From AC-32 sp045806105 (GTDB lineage Bacteria > Actinomycetota > Thermoleophilia > Gaiellales > Gaiellaceae): 40,424 nucleotides of DNA. Below, piece by piece: positions 40,109 through 40,424 of this stretch (position 1 is its first letter; each line of letters starts with the position of its first letter). The notes beneath the pieces are model-generated. The model ran no database searches. It was not told the DNA's origin and worked only from the letters and a program-made list of their open reading frames with translations. A program made the translations under genes and the position numbers. The DNA lies in NCBI GenBank assembly GCA_045806105.1, contig JBJMJY010000009.1, positions 1 through 40,424 on the forward strand, read 5' to 3'.

Positions 40109-40424
40109 GGCTCAACGCGTATCTCGCCCGCGCGGGCGTCGCCTCCCGCCGCGGCGCCGACGAGCTGATCAAGGCCGGCCGCGTGCTCGTCAACGGCGAG
40201 CCGGGACAGCTGAACACGTTGGTGCAGGCGCGCGACCGCGTGGAGCTCGACGGGCGGCTCCTTTCCAAGCAACAGCTCGCGTACGTGCTGCTGCACAAGC
40301 CCGCAGGCACGATCACGACCGCCCGCGACCCGCGCGGCCGCCGGACGGTGCTCGATCTCCTGCCCCCGAGCCCTCGAGTCGTCCCGGTCGGCAGGGTGGA
40401 CGCGGACACCACCGGCGTCCTCCT
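40105..40424 (+). CDS. RluB/RsuA-family pseudouridine synthase (3' end outside window)
   Basis: This is the 5' part of an rRNA pseudouridine synthase. An N-terminal S4 RNA-binding domain (LNAYLARAGVASRRGADELIKAGRVLVNGE) leads into the catalytic domain with VLLHKPAGTITTARDPRGRRTVLDLLP and the active-site motif VGRVDADTTGVL, where the aspartate of G-R-x-D is the catalytic residue. The TTG start overlaps the SDR stop by 4 bases and has no strong ribosome-binding site, so translation may depend on coupling. rluB is typically linked with scpA-scpB, which fits the context. Confidence 0.9.
   Translation, partial: MRLNAYLARAGVASRRGADELIKAGRVLVNGEPGQLNTLVQARDRVELDGRLLSKQQLAYVLLHKPAGTITTARDPRGRRTVLDLLPPSPRVVPVGRVDADTTGVL

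Overview
The window is one contiguous stretch of a very GC-rich (about 70%), densely coded bacterial chromosome. Codon third positions are almost all G or C, GTG starts are common, and many genes appear to be transcribed from a -10 hexamer only 6-9 bases before the start codon, as in leaderless actinobacterial mRNAs. The gene content (acVLRF1-type release-factor homologue, ECF sigma factors fused to anti-sigma-like domains, the scpA-scpB-rluB neighbourhood, several small actinobacterial-type proteins) suggests Actinomycetota, probably a deep-branching class such as Thermoleophilia. That placement is inference from recall; no rRNA or tRNA gene was seen. There is no phage, integrase, transposase or CRISPR array.

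Region 1 (1-9.6 kb): the 3' end of a 2-oxoacid dehydrogenase E2 gene, a small VOC protein, a GNAT acetyltransferase and dihydrolipoyl dehydrogenase (lpdA). Next come two tandem paralogous ECF sigma factors with unusual C-terminal extensions (one with a zinc-finger anti-sigma-like domain, one with a proline-rich tail), a small membrane protein, a YciF-type ferritin-like protein, a cyclic-nucleotide-binding-domain protein and a secreted Asp-box (BNR) protein.

Region 2 (9.6-17.6 kb): the most unusual part. A minus-strand gene encodes an N-terminal TIR domain joined by a linker to about 23 right-handed beta-helix coils. A small PPC-like beta-sandwich gene precedes it, and a helical protein of unknown function converges on it with a 4-bp overlap. 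The TIR gene carries an apparent 1-base frameshift near its 3' end. An aminotransferase follows, then a 700-bp gene-poor stretch with two strong terminator hairpins (possible sRNA), a 37-residue lysine-rich protein, a Cys-rich zinc-ribbon-like protein, a DMT-family exporter and an acVLRF1 homologue lacking the expected glutamine.

Region 3 (17.6-28.7 kb): an MFS transporter fused to a cyclic-nucleotide-binding domain, a PhnB-like VOC protein, a small membrane protein and a small unknown protein. These are followed by a carbohydrate locus: a divergent ROK repressor, then six tightly overlapping genes for a sugar-binding lipoprotein, two permeases, a GH4 glycosidase, a BadF-type sugar kinase and a UgpC/MsmK-type ATPase. 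The set reads as import, phosphorylation and hydrolysis of an oligosaccharide.

Region 4 (28.7-40.4 kb): dnaE (Pol III alpha), small secreted proteins, a VOC gene with a partial 3' duplication beside REP-like palindromes, an ABM-domain protein, a secreted protein with a C-terminal anchor-like tail divergent from an ECF sigma/anti-sigma pair, then lgt, scpA, scpB, a GYD protein, an SDR and the 5' part of an rluB-type pseudouridine synthase. Lgt would lipidate lipoproteins such as the sugar-binding protein of region 3.
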